From: Chitinispirillaceae bacterium
Lineage (GTDB): Bacteria > Fibrobacterota > Chitinivibrionia > Chitinivibrionales > Chitinispirillaceae
Direction of reading: 5' to 3'
Length of the DNA: 64,000 bases
NCBI GenBank assembly: GCA_016932075.1
Contig: JAFGDP010000042.1
Location: 1-64,000 of the forward strand
Below the pieces are notes generated by a model, which saw only the letters and a program-made list of their open reading frames with translations, was not told where the DNA came from and searched no databases. Of this stretch, positions 52,603 to 62,185 are shown in pieces. Each line of letters starts with the position of its first letter. The stretch's first letter is position 1. Made by a program: the position numbers and the translations under genes.

Positions 52603-53121
52603 TCACTCATCCTTGTTCGTGTTTTTTCTCTTTCTTCTGAACGGCACGACCTTGTCCGTGGTTTCCTCCTGCTGTGACGGTTCGAGCGGCTCGATGGAAC
52701 GGGCTTTTGGTGGAGTGCTTTTAACCGAATCGATACTTCCCCCATGATCGCCCAGCGGTCTTTTCATGTCCAGTTTGATGATACGGAACTCGCTGGTCCT
52801 GCCGGGGTTCTGAAACCGTCCTTTCACGACATGGGGCGGCTGCAGCTTGAACACCTGCTCAACAGGGGGAAATACCGCAAGGCTCGCAAAATGCATCCAC
52901 AGCCACTTGCCGACCGGCTGTGATTCCTGGTCAAGCGTATATCCGAGGCAGACACCGTACCCCTGAAACTTCCACCCCTCTTCATCGGCCATGACATGAT
53001 CCCGGGACAGATCACGGCCGATGAGACAAAACAGGTCCCCCTCATAGGCAAAATCCACCATTTCGTCCGGACCGACATACCGGGACGCGTAATCGATGAT
53101 CTCCTGTTGCGAAAGCGCCAT
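52603..53121 (-). CDS. Protein of unknown function
   Basis: 172 residues from ATG 53121 (GCAGG upstream); no signal peptide or membrane helix. The N-terminal 120 residues are a compact domain (EIIDYASRYVGPDEMVDFAY, GWKFQGYGVCLGYTLDQESQ, WLWMHFASLAVFPPVEQVFK). The C-terminal ~50 residues are disordered, acidic and then basic (VVPFRRKRKNTNKDE). No family recognised. It stands alone, convergent with the lipoprotein gene. Confidence 0.65.
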   Translation of the reverse strand: MALSQQEIIDYASRYVGPDEMVDFAYEGDLFCLIGRDLSRDHVMADEEGWKFQGYGVCLGYTLDQESQPVGKWLWMHFASLAVFPPVEQVFKLQPPHVVKGRFQNPGRTSEFRIIKLDMKRPLGDHGGSIDSVKSTPPKARSIEPLEPSQQEETTDKVVPFRRKRKNTNKDE

Positions 53122-53192
53122 GGAAACCTGCTGCCGCAAAGAATTTTAAACGGTTCGCAATGACAGTATCAAATAAATCATAGCACCGCATC

Positions 53193-53221
53193 TTGCAATA
53201 TCTTCCTCACAATTCTATACT
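53193..53221 (+). promoter_or_regulatory. Sigma-70 promoter of the 53242 gene
   Basis: TTGCAA (53193-53198), 17-base spacer, TATACT (53216-53221); start near 53228, with AAGGA a few bases later and ATG at 53242. Confidence 0.65.
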
Positions 53222-53241
53222 ACATTAAAAAGGATTCCTTC

Positions 53242-53799
53242 ATGGATACCGCCCCTAAAAAAGCCCTGCATACGCTTATAACAGGATACGGCATATCGAT
53301 TTCGCTTTGTATCTTTTTATGCTGCTCTTCCCCGGGGGACCCTGACGTCCTTTATGAACCGCAGATCGTTTTCGTGGGAAGCGTAACCGGCGATCATGAC
53401 AGCCTGCCGGGAAACAGCACCTGGCCGAACAGATGCTGGCTTGATAATGATACCGTTCGAATGACCTTTTTCTCAGAAGGTTTTAAAGAACAGAACGCAA
53501 TCCGCTCCGGCGATTTCATACGGATCGACCTTTTCCCCTGCTCGACCTGCATCTCGGATATAACCAACCGGCATGCACGTTTTCACATGGCCCGGTACCT
53601 TGCCGCCAACATCTCCTATGAAATCACACCGGCCGATACGATCCTCGCCACCGAATACATCACCATGCAGATACAATCGTTGTCGCGAACACGCGGCGGG
53701 TCAATCGAGCTTGGCGCTATCACCGCTGTTGCCAAGCCGTTGACCGGCAACCTTGGACTCGACCTTAAGGACGGCAGGATATTCGGAACAATCGAGTGA
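53242..53799 (+). CDS. Putative small lipoprotein or exported protein of unknown function
   Basis: 185 residues. The N-terminal hydrophobic stretch (about 14-28, YGISISLCIFLCC) ends in a lipobox-like FLCC followed by SSPGDPDV, suggesting a lipoprotein. The rest is beta-rich with two Cys in PCSTCIS (about 92-98) and no recognised domain. A good promoter and AAGGA lie directly upstream. The next gene starts 54 bases later with its own promoter. Confidence 0.62.
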   Translation: MDTAPKKALHTLITGYGISISLCIFLCCSSPGDPDVLYEPQIVFVGSVTGDHDSLPGNSTWPNRCWLDNDTVRMTFFSEGFKEQNAIRSGDFIRIDLFPCSTCISDITNRHARFHMARYLAANISYEITPADTILATEYITMQIQSLSRTRGGSIELGAITAVAKPLTGNLGLDLKDGRIFGTIE

Positions 53800-53818
53800 G
53801 GATGTCATGACCGCTCCC

Positions 53819-53847
53819 TTGCGGGCCCTGCCTTTTCATAGTACAAT
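53819..53847 (+). promoter_or_regulatory. Sigma-70 promoter giving a probable leaderless mRNA for 53854
   Basis: TTGCGG (53819-53824), 17-base spacer, TACAAT (53842-53847). Only six bases separate the -10 from ATG 53854, so transcription should start at the A of the start codon. No Shine-Dalgarno is present. Confidence 0.5.
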
Positions 53848-53853
53848 CAAAGC

Positions 53854-54558
53854 ATGACCGTTGAACCGCTGCTTGCCGCTCTCATCCTTGCCACCACACC
53901 TGCGGATCCGGCGTCGTATAACGGATTTAATGGTGCGTCGTGGGGATCGCCCCCCGACAAGGTCCGGCAGCTCGTATCTACAGTAAACTGGCAATCAGAC
54001 CAGGGTGCCGCAGCTGATTTTCCAAAGGAACTGGGCATTACGGCATATCGTTCGACCGGCGACATCGCAGGATACCCTGCAGCAATCACCTACTACTTCT
54101 GTGACAATAGGTTTTTTCAGGCGACCGTCCGGTTTAATTTTAATGAACTGAAAACCTACGACTTCAATTACAACGTCTTCAGAAGCGTCAACGAGTATTA
54201 CAACGCAATCCGCTCCAAAACCACTGTTTTTACGCGAGACATCTATGATCTGCTCCGGAAAAAATACGGAAAGAAGAAGCCCTTTTTCAAGGAATTTGAT
54301 CCTAAATACTGTTTTGTAAAGCTGGACAGGTACCTGAAAAAAGAGAGCTGGAATCTCAGATATCACCCGTATGATTATTACCTTCACATAAAAACACAAT
54401 CATATGCCCGCTGGGATTTCCCAAAAACCAGGGTGCTTTTTTCCATTGCAATCGATGCACCGGAAAAACGCTTTGATTACACGCTGTCGGCCGCTTCTGT
54501 CGAGCTGGCATCGCGGATACAGACCGTGTCTGATTCTCTGCGCATGCGGGGATTATAG
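53854..54558 (+). CDS. Putative exported protein of unknown function
   Basis: 234 residues. A short hydrophobic N-terminus (VEPLLAALILATTPADPA) could be a signal peptide, though without the usual positive charge. The following segment YNGFNGASWGSPPDKVRQLV resembles the start of small periplasmic proteins with a G-x-x-W-G-x-x-x-x-x-V repeat; the middle is rich in aromatic residues and Lys. No family assigned. Its promoter suggests translation of a leaderless mRNA. Followed by about 570 bases without a recognised gene. Confidence 0.6.
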   Translation: MTVEPLLAALILATTPADPASYNGFNGASWGSPPDKVRQLVSTVNWQSDQGAAADFPKELGITAYRSTGDIAGYPAAITYYFCDNRFFQATVRFNFNELKTYDFNYNVFRSVNEYYNAIRSKTTVFTRDIYDLLRKKYGKKKPFFKEFDPKYCFVKLDRYLKKESWNLRYHPYDYYLHIKTQSYARWDFPKTRVLFSIAIDAPEKRFDYTLSAASVELASRIQTVSDSLRMRGL

Positions 54559-55129
54559 ATGCTTGAACTCGGCATATTATGCAGAGCGCCAGAATAAAAA
54601 AAAGAAGCGCTTGTTCTCAGGAAACACGGATCAAACAAACGCCTCCTCTTATGTTCGATGACACTATGGGCAACGCTTTGTCATCGTCTGGTTCTACCCC
54701 TCTCCCAGATTCTTCAACTCACCGGTTTCATGCTGGGGAACTGTCGAAAACAGCCGTAACCATCTCTTTTCTTCGTATCTTGCGGCATTGATTCGTTTCC
54801 TATTAACAATATACCCCTCTTTTACCGCCTTATATACAATCCCGGGAAAAAACCGTTTTCTCTTGGAAAACGCCCGTTCTCCAAAAATGAAGAACCTCAT
54901 ATCTCATCAACTATCATGCCAATGGCATACCCATGATTATGCGCTTTTCTGCCGTACGCACGGTTCAAACCGTCCCATAACCGGCACCTGCGTCCCATGT
55001 ATGGGATGCGCACAGCCCCTCCCAATGGCAGTCGCAACGATTCTGTGGGACAATCACCCGCACAAACGTATTTTCAAAGGCTCTTCAGTGCCTGATTCTG
55101 TTCCATGTGGAGAGGACCATTTAACGACT
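54559..55129. other. Long gene-free stretch before purL
   Basis: Frame +2 is open in phase with purL from 54788, but the first ~114 codons have no ribosome binding site, odd composition (many Cys, His, Pro) and no similarity to PurL, so I treat it as leader. Small structures: ACGGTT-CA-AACCGT (54959-54972) and GCGTCCCAT/ATGGGATGC (about 54990-55009). TTGATT-N16-TATACC at 54788-54815 is a weak promoter candidate. No purine riboswitch was recognised. Confidence 0.45.
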
Positions 55130-58100
55130 ATGGCAGGAGTGAAACGGCTTTTTGTTGAAAAAAAAAGCGGCCTTGACAGTGCCGGCCGCGCGCTGTATCA
55201 GGACCTGCATGTACATCTCGGCATCAAAAATCTTACCGGCGTCAGGCTTGTCAACCGGTATGACATTGAAGGTATTTCCGACAGCGAACTGTTGGCGGTG
55301 CGCGACATCGTGTTTGCGGAACCGCCTGTCGATACCGTGCATGAAGAAACAGTACCGCTCACGCCCGGCGAACGGGTCTTCGCGATCGACTATCTTCCGG
55401 GCCAATACGATCAGCGCGCAGATTCAGCGGCACAGTGCATCCAGATTATGACGCACGGCATCCGGCCGGCAGTGGCGACCGCCCGCGTCGTGATTCTCCA
55501 GGGCGCGCTGAGCGACACGGAGCTCGGCAGGATAAAAAAATACTGCATCAACCCCGTGGACTCACGCGAAGCCCGCCTCGATAAACCGTCAACCCTCGCC
55601 CTCGCGCTTGAGCCCCCCCCGGACGTTCCTGTTCTCACGGGATTCAACACAAAACATCGCAGCGACCTGGACCAGATGCGCGTTGATCTGGGGCTTGCGA
55701 TGCGCATCGACGACCTGGCGTTCTGTCAGGCCTATTTCCGGGATACCGAAAAACGCGATCCCACACTCACCGAGCTGCGCATGCTCGACACCTATTGGTC
55801 AGACCATTGCCGCCATACCACGTTCCTTACCAGAATCAAAACGGTCTCTATCGAGCCGTCACCCTTTACCGTACCGGTCGAAAAAGCGTTTTCATCCTAT
55901 ATCCGCGCCAGAGAATATGTCCATGAAAAAGACGAACGGAAGGTACCGTGCCTCATGGACATTGCGACCATCGGCATGAAGGAGCTGCGTAAAAAAGGGC
56001 TCCTCGAGGACCTTGACACATCAGATGAAATCAACGCCTGCAGCATCGTGGTGAACGCAACGGTGAACGGCAGGCAGGAGCCGTGGCTCGTCATGTTCAA
56101 GAACGAGACGCACAACCATCCGACCGAAATCGAGCCGTTCGGCGGGGCGGCGACCTGCCTTGGCGGCGCGATCCGCGATCCGCTGTCGGGCCGTGCCTAC
56201 GTGTACCATGCCATGCGCGTGACCGGCTCCGGTGATCCGCGGCGCTCCGTTGAAAAAACACTGCCGGGCAAGCTGCCGCAGCGGAAAATCACCACATTGG
56301 CGGCCCAGGGATACAGCTCGTACGGCAACCAGATCGGTCTGGCCACCGGCATGGTATCAGAGGTATATGATGAAGGATTTATTGCCAAACGCATGGAGAT
56401 CGGCGCCGTGGTCGGCGCAGTGCCGAAAGCGTTTGTGCGCCGCGCCGCTCCCGGTGAGGGCGATATCGTCGTTCTGGTGGGCGGCCGGACCGGACGCGAC
56501 GGGTGCGGCGGCGCTACCGGCTCCTCAAAGGAGCATACCGAGCATTCGATCAGCACCTGCAGTGCCGAGGTCCAGAAAGGTAATCCGCCCACGGAGCGGA
56601 AAATACAGCGGTTGTTCCGCTCCGTGGCCGTGACCCGGATGATCAAGCGCTGCAACGATTTCGGCGCCGGCGGGATCTCGGTCGCCATCGGCGAGCTCGC
56701 GGCCGGACTCGACATCGACCTCGACGCGATCCCTAAAAAATACGAGGGGCTTGACGGCACCGAACTTGCCATATCAGAATCTCAGGAGCGCATGGCCGTG
56801 GTCATCGATCCTGCCGACCTTCCCGCTTTCAGCCGGGCGGTAGCAGCCGAGAACCTTGAAATGGCGGTTGTTGCACGGGTCACCACGACGAACCGTCTGC
56901 GGATGCGCTGGCGCGACAGAACGATCGTAGACCTCAGCCGTGATTTTATCGACACGAACGGCGTCATGCAGGAGAGTGACGTCATCGTGACCGCGCCCCG
57001 CAGCGACGCTCCCTTTTTTGCCGACTCATTCTCACACGGCCGTACGCTCAAAGATGCATGGCACGCCATGCTTTCAGACCTTGCTGTGTGCAGCCAGCGC
57101 GGACTGGTCGAACAGTTCGATTCAACCATCGGCGCGGGATCGGTCTTTCTGCCGTTTGGCGGCAAATATCAGGCAACACCGATTGAATGCATGGTCGCAA
57201 AGCTGCCGATCCTGCACGGTGACACCACTACCGGCACGGCAATGAGCTGGGGATATGTTCCCAAGCTTGCCCTTTGGAGCCCGTTTCACGGCGCGGTCTA
57301 TGCCGTCATCGATGCGGTTGCCAAGATCGTGGCAGCGGGCGGCAACCCCGGCACCATCAGGCTCACCCTGCAGGAGTATTTTGAAAAACTCGGCGATGAT
57401 CCGAAACGGTGGGGCAAGCCGTTTGCCGCGCTCCTCGGTGCGCTGTATACGCAGCAGAGTCTGGGCATCGCCGCCATCGGCGGCAAGGACAGCATGTCAG
57501 GAACGTTCCGGGACCTGTCGGTCCCGCCTACGCTTGTCGCGTTCGGCATCACCGCCATTGATGTAACCAAGGCCATCTCTCCCGAATTCAAATCAGCAGG
57601 CCACCTGGTCGTGCTGCTGCCGCTCAGGCGTGACCGTGCGGTTATGCCGGACTTTAATACGGTCAAGCGAACATTTCAAGCTCTGCACCATGCCATTTCC
57701 AAAGGCGGGGTGGTTGCCGCACATACGGTGCGCAGCGGCGGCATCGCCGAAGCAGTGAGCAAAATGAGCCTGGGCAATAGGATCGGATGCGTGTTCGCCC
57801 CATCATTTGACGCTGCGGCCCTGTTTACGCCGGATATCGGCTCTATTGTTGCGGAACTCGGCACCGTAGCCTCTCCTGAAGAGCTTTTTGGAGAAATCGA
57901 ATGGACAGCGATTGGCACCACCTCTGCACGACCGGAACTAACGGTCAATGAAACCGTCATTTCAATTGAAGAAATCGAACGGTGGTGGGAGGCCCCGCTT
58001 GAAAAGGTTTTCCCGTCCCAGCCGCCGATCCGGCCACACCGGCACACGTCATCACTTTTTAGCGTGCGCACGACCCTGCGGCCGCCGGTGCGCGTCGGAA

Positions 58101-58897
58101 AGCCGCGGGTGCTTATTGCCGTGTTTCCCGGCACCAATTGCGAATACGATTCGGCGCGAGCATTCGAGGAAGCCGGCGCACTTCCGGCAGTTGAGGTGGT
58201 TCGGAACATCAGTGCCGATGATATCAGCGATTCAATCGCTGCCATGGCACGCCGCATCAAAGAATCCCAGATCCTCATGATCCCCGGAGGTTTCAGCGCC
58301 GGTGACGAACCTGAGGGCTCAGGTAAATTTATTGCCGCCTTTTTCCGCAATCCACTCCTGCAGGAAACAATTGATGGCTTTCTCTATAAACGAGGGGGGC
58401 TTGCGGTCGGCATCTGCAACGGCTTCCAGGCCCTCATCAAACTCGGACTCGTTCCCTACGGAGAAATCAGGCCGCTGGAGCCGGAAAGTCCTACGCTGAC
58501 ATTCAATACCATTGGACGTCATATTTCCCGCATGGCATATACCAGAGTAACCTCTGTCAAGTCGCCATGGTTTTTAAAGGCGGCAATCGGCGACCGGTAT
58601 GCGATTCCGATTTCTCACGGCGAAGGCCGTTTTGTTGCGCATGACCAGCAGCTTCGTTCCCTGTTCGACAATGGCCAGGTAGCCACACAGTACGTGAACC
58701 AGGACGGCGAAGACAGTGACGATATGCGCGGCAATCCCAACGGTTCGCACGGGGCCATTGAGGGTATTACCAGCCCGGACGGCAGGATTTTGGGAAAAAT
58801 GGGGCACTCAGAACGAAAAGGCAGCAACATAAGCAAAAACATCGTCGGCGTAAAGGACCAGCTCCTGTTTGAGTCAGGGGTGGCGTATTTTCAATAA
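55130..58897 (+). CDS. purL: Phosphoribosylformylglycinamidine synthase (single-chain, large type)
   Basis: 1255 residues from ATG 55130 (MAGVKRLFVEKK), where family similarity begins; GAGAGGA lies 13 bases upstream. One chain carries the PurS-like N-terminal part, the AIR-synthase-like halves with YWSDHCRHTTFLT, FKNETHNHPTEIEPFGGAAT and GGRTGRDGCGGATGSSKE, and a C-terminal class I glutaminase (from about residue 985) with FPGTNCEYDSA, GGFSAGDEPEGSGK and the nucleophile Cys in GGLAVGICNGFQALIKLG, then SHGEGR. It converts FGAR, ATP and glutamine to FGAM in purine synthesis. No other pur genes are adjacent. Confidence 0.94.
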   Translation: MAGVKRLFVEKKSGLDSAGRALYQDLHVHLGIKNLTGVRLVNRYDIEGISDSELLAVRDIVFAEPPVDTVHEETVPLTPGERVFAIDYLPGQYDQRADSAAQCIQIMTHGIRPAVATARVVILQGALSDTELGRIKKYCINPVDSREARLDKPSTLALALEPPPDVPVLTGFNTKHRSDLDQMRVDLGLAMRIDDLAFCQAYFRDTEKRDPTLTELRMLDTYWSDHCRHTTFLTRIKTVSIEPSPFTVPVEKAFSSYIRAREYVHEKDERKVPCLMDIATIGMKELRKKGLLEDLDTSDEINACSIVVNATVNGRQEPWLVMFKNETHNHPTEIEPFGGAATCLGGAIRDPLSGRAYVYHAMRVTGSGDPRRSVEKTLPGKLPQRKITTLAAQGYSSYGNQIGLATGMVSEVYDEGFIAKRMEIGAVVGAVPKAFVRRAAPGEGDIVVLVGGRTGRDGCGGATGSSKEHTEHSISTCSAEVQKGNPPTERKIQRLFRSVAVTRMIKRCNDFGAGGISVAIGELAAGLDIDLDAIPKKYEGLDGTELAISESQERMAVVIDPADLPAFSRAVAAENLEMAVVARVTTTNRLRMRWRDRTIVDLSRDFIDTNGVMQESDVIVTAPRSDAPFFADSFSHGRTLKDAWHAMLSDLAVCSQRGLVEQFDSTIGAGSVFLPFGGKYQATPIECMVAKLPILHGDTTTGTAMSWGYVPKLALWSPFHGAVYAVIDAVAKIVAAGGNPGTIRLTLQEYFEKLGDDPKRWGKPFAALLGALYTQQSLGIAAIGGKDSMSGTFRDLSVPPTLVAFGITAIDVTKAISPEFKSAGHLVVLLPLRRDRAVMPDFNTVKRTFQALHHAISKGGVVAAHTVRSGGIAEAVSKMSLGNRIGCVFAPSFDAAALFTPDIGSIVAELGTVASPEELFGEIEWTAIGTTSARPELTVNETVISIEEIERWWEAPLEKVFPSQPPIRPHRHTSSLFSVRTTLRPPVRVGKPRVLIAVFPGTNCEYDSARAFEEAGALPAVEVVRNISADDISDSIAAMARRIKESQILMIPGGFSAGDEPEGSGKFIAAFFRNPLLQETIDGFLYKRGGLAVGICNGFQALIKLGLVPYGEIRPLEPESPTLTFNTIGRHISRMAYTRVTSVKSPWFLKAAIGDRYAIPISHGEGRFVAHDQQLRSLFDNGQVATQYVNQDGEDSDDMRGNPNGSHGAIEGITSPDGRILGKMGHSERKGSNISKNIVGVKDQLLFESGVAYFQ

Positions 58898-58908
58898 GGG
58901 GAGCGGTA

Positions 58909-60969
58909 TTATCCCCCTCCTTTTTCAACAACGATCGGCATCCAGATCGTGTCCCCGACGGCAAGCTTTCCGAAATCGGTCTTTTTATTGTACTTTTTCA
59001 GAAGCCAGAACGGCAGCTCGTCATCACGGTCATTGCACAGACTCCAGAGATTGTCACCCCGCTTAACAAGATGCGGCGTCACCTCATAAACTGTATACTG
59101 CCCGTAGAAATCCTCTTCCTGCGCCATATGATACTCAAGGCGCGTGGTGGTAAATTGGTCGAGTTTGGTCTTATCGTCCAGCGGGATTCGCATCCGCTGG
59201 CCCACCCGAAGCGGCGCGCCTCTTCTCATGCCGTTGAGTTTTCTTATGTTCCGGGCATAGGCGATCAACCAGTCGCAATAGTGACTCATGGTTTCACCCA
59301 CCGCAACAGTGATCACTGCCGAAGCAGTGTCCTTTTCGACAACGGCATCGAGGGAATAGACCGATGCATCAAAACTGCTTGACACGTTCTGCGGCCGTTC
59401 CTTGCGCAACGCCTCCTCCTCTGATACGGCAGGCGCCGATGCCAACGCTTTTAGGGAATCATCAACCGGCGGCAACGCTGAAACAGGACGCTTTTTCCCC
59501 ACGGCTTTTTTGCTGGTCCGCAACAAGCCCGCTTTTTGGGAAACGGCTTTATCGGTCCGAGGTTTTTCCACACGCCGAGAACCCTTCTCGGTTTTTTCCT
59601 GCAACGAGGCAAGTTGTACCGCTGCCGTGTCACTTTTCTTTGCGGCCTCCGCCAGCGTGGCGGCCCTGGAGCCCGGAATACGCAACAGCTGTCCGGCCCT
59701 GATCCTGCCTGCGCTCGTCAGGTCGTTTTCAAGAGCGATATCCTGCACGGTCAGGCCGAACATTCGCGCGATTCGATACAGGTTGTCCCCTCGTTCCACC
59801 CGGTATAATTTCGGCCGTTCAGGTTTTGTTTTCTTCAAAGAATCTGGCAGCGCGGCAAGCGCGGCAGATGCTTCCCGCCGTGTTTTTTCCAGAGGCAGAT
59901 GGATGACCATTCCCTTTGCGAACTGCTTGTTTCGTGAAAAAACCGCTCGCCGTATCGCGGGATTGAGGGCTGCGAGGCGCGCTGGTACTATGTCCAGCGC
60001 AGCACAGAGATCCGCCGGTTTAATGTAATAGTCAAGCCTGATGTCGTGATACCGCAGCGGCTTGCTGAACGTAACATCGGGAAAATACCGGTGATGGTTC
60101 TCGGCCAGGTCGCTCGCCGCAAGAAAACAGCTGTAGAAATTACTGGATGCAAACCTGAAACTCCGGCTCGAATAATTTTCGATTATAACTCCGATATCCC
60201 GTGAACCGGTTCTTCCGACCGCCCGCTTCATACCGCCGATACCGTGATTATAGGAGGTGATGGCAAGGGCCCAGGAGCCGAGTTCGCGGTATGCCCGTGT
60301 AAGGTACTTTGCCGCTGCAAGCGTCGAGTATACCGGATCTCTTCGTTCATCAACAGTGTAGGTGACCTTCATACCAAAGAGCCGGGCCGTGCGCCGCATA
60401 AACTGCCACAAACCTGCGGCACCGACCTTGGAATAGGCGGTAGGATCGAACGAAGACTCCACATGGGGGAGATATGCAATCCGCTCAGGAATACCATTGG
60501 CCCGGAAAATGGCGCGTATGGTATCGAGAAAAAGACCTGAACGTTTGAGTCCTTGTATAAAACGTTCTTTCTGGCCTCGCTGGAACCTGATACGCCCGGA
60601 CGCCCCGGTTATGGCCGATGAATCCGCATGTTCCAGATACATCTTTTTATAGCGATGCTCAATGGCAGTCCAGGCCGACTCAGGCTGCTCCTCCATTACC
60701 TCAAGCGACCGTTTAATCGCAGCACGCTCCCGTTCTATCACTGACGCGGTCTGGCTGCTCGGGATCGTTTTGAAAATCACCATCGGGTAATCCGCATCGT
60801 GGAGATATCCCTTGGTGATCGACAGTTCAGAATACACTTTTTTCCAGAATTCAACGTTTTTTTCAAGAATCGCCGGAACCGCGAAATGCGACTCACCGGA
60901 TGACGCCGCGGCAGCGGGGGCCACTCCGTTCAATAAAACCAGCAGTATACTAGCCGTAAAAATCTTCAT
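58909..60969 (-). CDS. MltD-like lytic transglycosylase with three LysM-type domains
   Basis: 686 residues. Signal peptide about 1-22 (MKIFTASILLVLLNGVAPAA). The SLT domain (about 140-280) has IAYLPHVESSFDPTAYSKVG with catalytic E171, AAGLWQFMRRTARLFGM and LAITSYNHGIGGMKRAVG. LysM-type peptidoglycan-binding domains follow: RVERGDNLYRIARMFGL (about 390-440), a central one (about 550-605, VITVAVGETMSHYCDWLIAY) and a C-terminal one (HLVKRGDNLWSLCNDRD, about 632-686). A basic linker lies between the first two. It cleaves peptidoglycan glycan strands in the periplasm. Convergent with purL (11-base gap). Confidence 0.92.
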   Translation of the reverse strand: MKIFTASILLVLLNGVAPAAAASSGESHFAVPAILEKNVEFWKKVYSELSITKGYLHDADYPMVIFKTIPSSQTASVIERERAAIKRSLEVMEEQPESAWTAIEHRYKKMYLEHADSSAITGASGRIRFQRGQKERFIQGLKRSGLFLDTIRAIFRANGIPERIAYLPHVESSFDPTAYSKVGAAGLWQFMRRTARLFGMKVTYTVDERRDPVYSTLAAAKYLTRAYRELGSWALAITSYNHGIGGMKRAVGRTGSRDIGVIIENYSSRSFRFASSNFYSCFLAASDLAENHHRYFPDVTFSKPLRYHDIRLDYYIKPADLCAALDIVPARLAALNPAIRRAVFSRNKQFAKGMVIHLPLEKTRREASAALAALPDSLKKTKPERPKLYRVERGDNLYRIARMFGLTVQDIALENDLTSAGRIRAGQLLRIPGSRAATLAEAAKKSDTAAVQLASLQEKTEKGSRRVEKPRTDKAVSQKAGLLRTSKKAVGKKRPVSALPPVDDSLKALASAPAVSEEEALRKERPQNVSSSFDASVYSLDAVVEKDTASAVITVAVGETMSHYCDWLIAYARNIRKLNGMRRGAPLRVGQRMRIPLDDKTKLDQFTTTRLEYHMAQEEDFYGQYTVYEVTPHLVKRGDNLWSLCNDRDDELPFWLLKKYNKKTDFGKLAVGDTIWMPIVVEKGGG

Positions 60970-61158
60970 AACGGTTCCATTTCGAACGCACCTGTTTCCC
61001 TCACCCGGCAGTCATCATCCCCGCGCCGGCGTCCGCACCTGACTGCATGCTCCTTCCTCCTGCATGGTTTCATGCCGGCCGGATATGTAATTTCTGTAAT
61101 TATAGAATATTAAAACGTGCTGCTGCAAGACAGGATGCGCGATTTCGATATTGGGAAA

Positions 61159-61167
61159 TGATATATT
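61159..61167 (+). promoter_or_regulatory. Extended -10 element before queD
   Basis: TGATATATT (TGn-TATATT) ends five bases before ATG 61173 and eleven before ATG 61179, so the transcript would be leaderless or nearly so. No -35 is evident and no Shine-Dalgarno precedes either ATG. Confidence 0.38.
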
Positions 61168-61172
61168 TTCAA

Positions 61173-61547
61173 ATGCATATGTACGAGATCTCCGTTGAAA
61201 CAAGTTTTTCCGCCGCTCACCGGCTTATAGAATACGATGGCCCATGCGAAAATCTCCACGGCCACAACTGGCTCGTCCGGGCAAAGGTGACCTGCGATAC
61301 GCTCGACCCGTCAGGCCTTGGCATCGATTTCCGAATACTCAAGAACCTTTTGAAAAAAATAACAGGCAAGTTCGACCATACGGATCTGAATACCATACTG
61401 GACGCTGTGGGACTCTCTCCTTCGTCGGAAAACATCGCCCGGCATATCTTCGAGAAGCTTGAAGCCGCGCTTGTCGGCACAAACGTCAGAGTAAGCAGAA
61501 TAGAAGTATTTGAAACACCGGGCTGCTGCGCCGCCTACTTTAAATAA
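61173..61547 (+). CDS. queD: 6-carboxy-5,6,7,8-tetrahydropterin synthase
   Basis: 124 residues from ATG 61173; ATG 61179 (MYEISVETSFSAAHRL) is equally plausible. Zinc ligands H16, H29 and H31 (SAAHRL, NLHGHNW) and catalytic C25 are in place; the C-terminal VSRIEVFETPGCCAAYF matches the family. It converts dihydroneopterin triphosphate to 6-carboxytetrahydropterin, the first step of queuosine (preQ0) synthesis after GTP cyclohydrolase. First gene of queDEC (2-base gap to queE). Confidence 0.95.
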   Translation: MHMYEISVETSFSAAHRLIEYDGPCENLHGHNWLVRAKVTCDTLDPSGLGIDFRILKNLLKKITGKFDHTDLNTILDAVGLSPSSENIARHIFEKLEAALVGTNVRVSRIEVFETPGCCAAYFK

Positions 61548-61549
61548 TC

Positions 61550-62185
61550 ATGCTCAATGTCTGTGAAATTTTTAAGAGTATCCAGGGCGAATCGTACTAT
61601 GCCGGCACCATCTGCTCCTTGGTGCGGCTTTCGGGATGCAACCTGCGGTGCAGGTACTGCGACACTGCCTATTCCTGGGAACAGGGTGAAGACGTATCCA
61701 TAGATAAGGTGACCGCCCTGGTCCGGGAGCACCGCACGAGCCAGGTAGAAATAACCGGTGGTGAGCCCCTGCTGCAAACCGACACGCCCCGGCTCTGCCA
61801 GCGGTTTCTCGATCTGAATTACACGGTGCTGCTTGAAACCAATGGTTCGCTCGACATCTCGGTCATTCCGTCCGGCGTGATCAGAATCGTGGACATCAAA
61901 TGCCCGTCAAGCGGTCATGACAATTGCTTTTTGGTCAAAAATTACACCCATCTGAGACCTGCGGACGAATGCAAGTTCGTCATCTCTGATGCAGATGACT
62001 TTTCCTGGGCCCTTGAACTGGTCAGGCGGGAAAACCTTCATGAAACCGCACGCATCACTTTTTCGCCGAACATAAAAACCCTCCCTCCCAAAGATCTGGC
62101 AGAGTGGATCCTTAGTCAAAACGCGCCGGTCAGGCTGGGGCTGCAGCTGCACAAGGTGCTCTGGGGGGAAACGAGGGGCGTATGA
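61550..62185 (+). CDS. queE: 7-carboxy-7-deazaguanine synthase (radical SAM)
   Basis: 211 residues, within the range of the compact QueE family. N-terminal [20 protein letters not shown], then the cluster motif C30-NLR-C34-RY-C37 with the following D-T-A-YSW, and the SAM-binding [10 protein letters not shown]. It rearranges 6-carboxytetrahydropterin to CDG. It begins 2 bases after queD and overlaps queC by 4 bases (ATGA). Confidence 0.95.
   Translation: MLNVCEIFKSIQGESYYAGTICSLVRLSGCNLRCRYCDTAYSWEQGEDVSIDKVTALVREHRTSQVEITGGEPLLQTDTPRLCQRFLDLNYTVLLETNGSLDISVIPSGVIRIVDIKCPSSGHDNCFLVKNYTHLRPADECKFVISDADDFSWALELVRRENLHETARITFSPNIKTLPPKDLAEWILSQNAPVRLGLQLHKVLWGETRGV

Noticed and set aside
53181..53197. 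TAGCAC...TTGCA resembling a sigma-54 promoter
   Set aside because: The -24/-12 spacing is one base too long and the first G is missing; a good sigma-70 promoter (TTGCAA-N17-TATACT) overlaps it.
54955..54975. GGTTCAAACC resembling a tRNA T-loop
   Set aside because: The T-stem does not pair in register and no acceptor, D or anticodon arms can be built around it; it is a small palindrome.
60970..61172. Possible preQ1 riboswitch ahead of queDEC
   Set aside because: No preQ1-I or preQ1-II core was found, and the -10 box next to the ATG leaves no leader.
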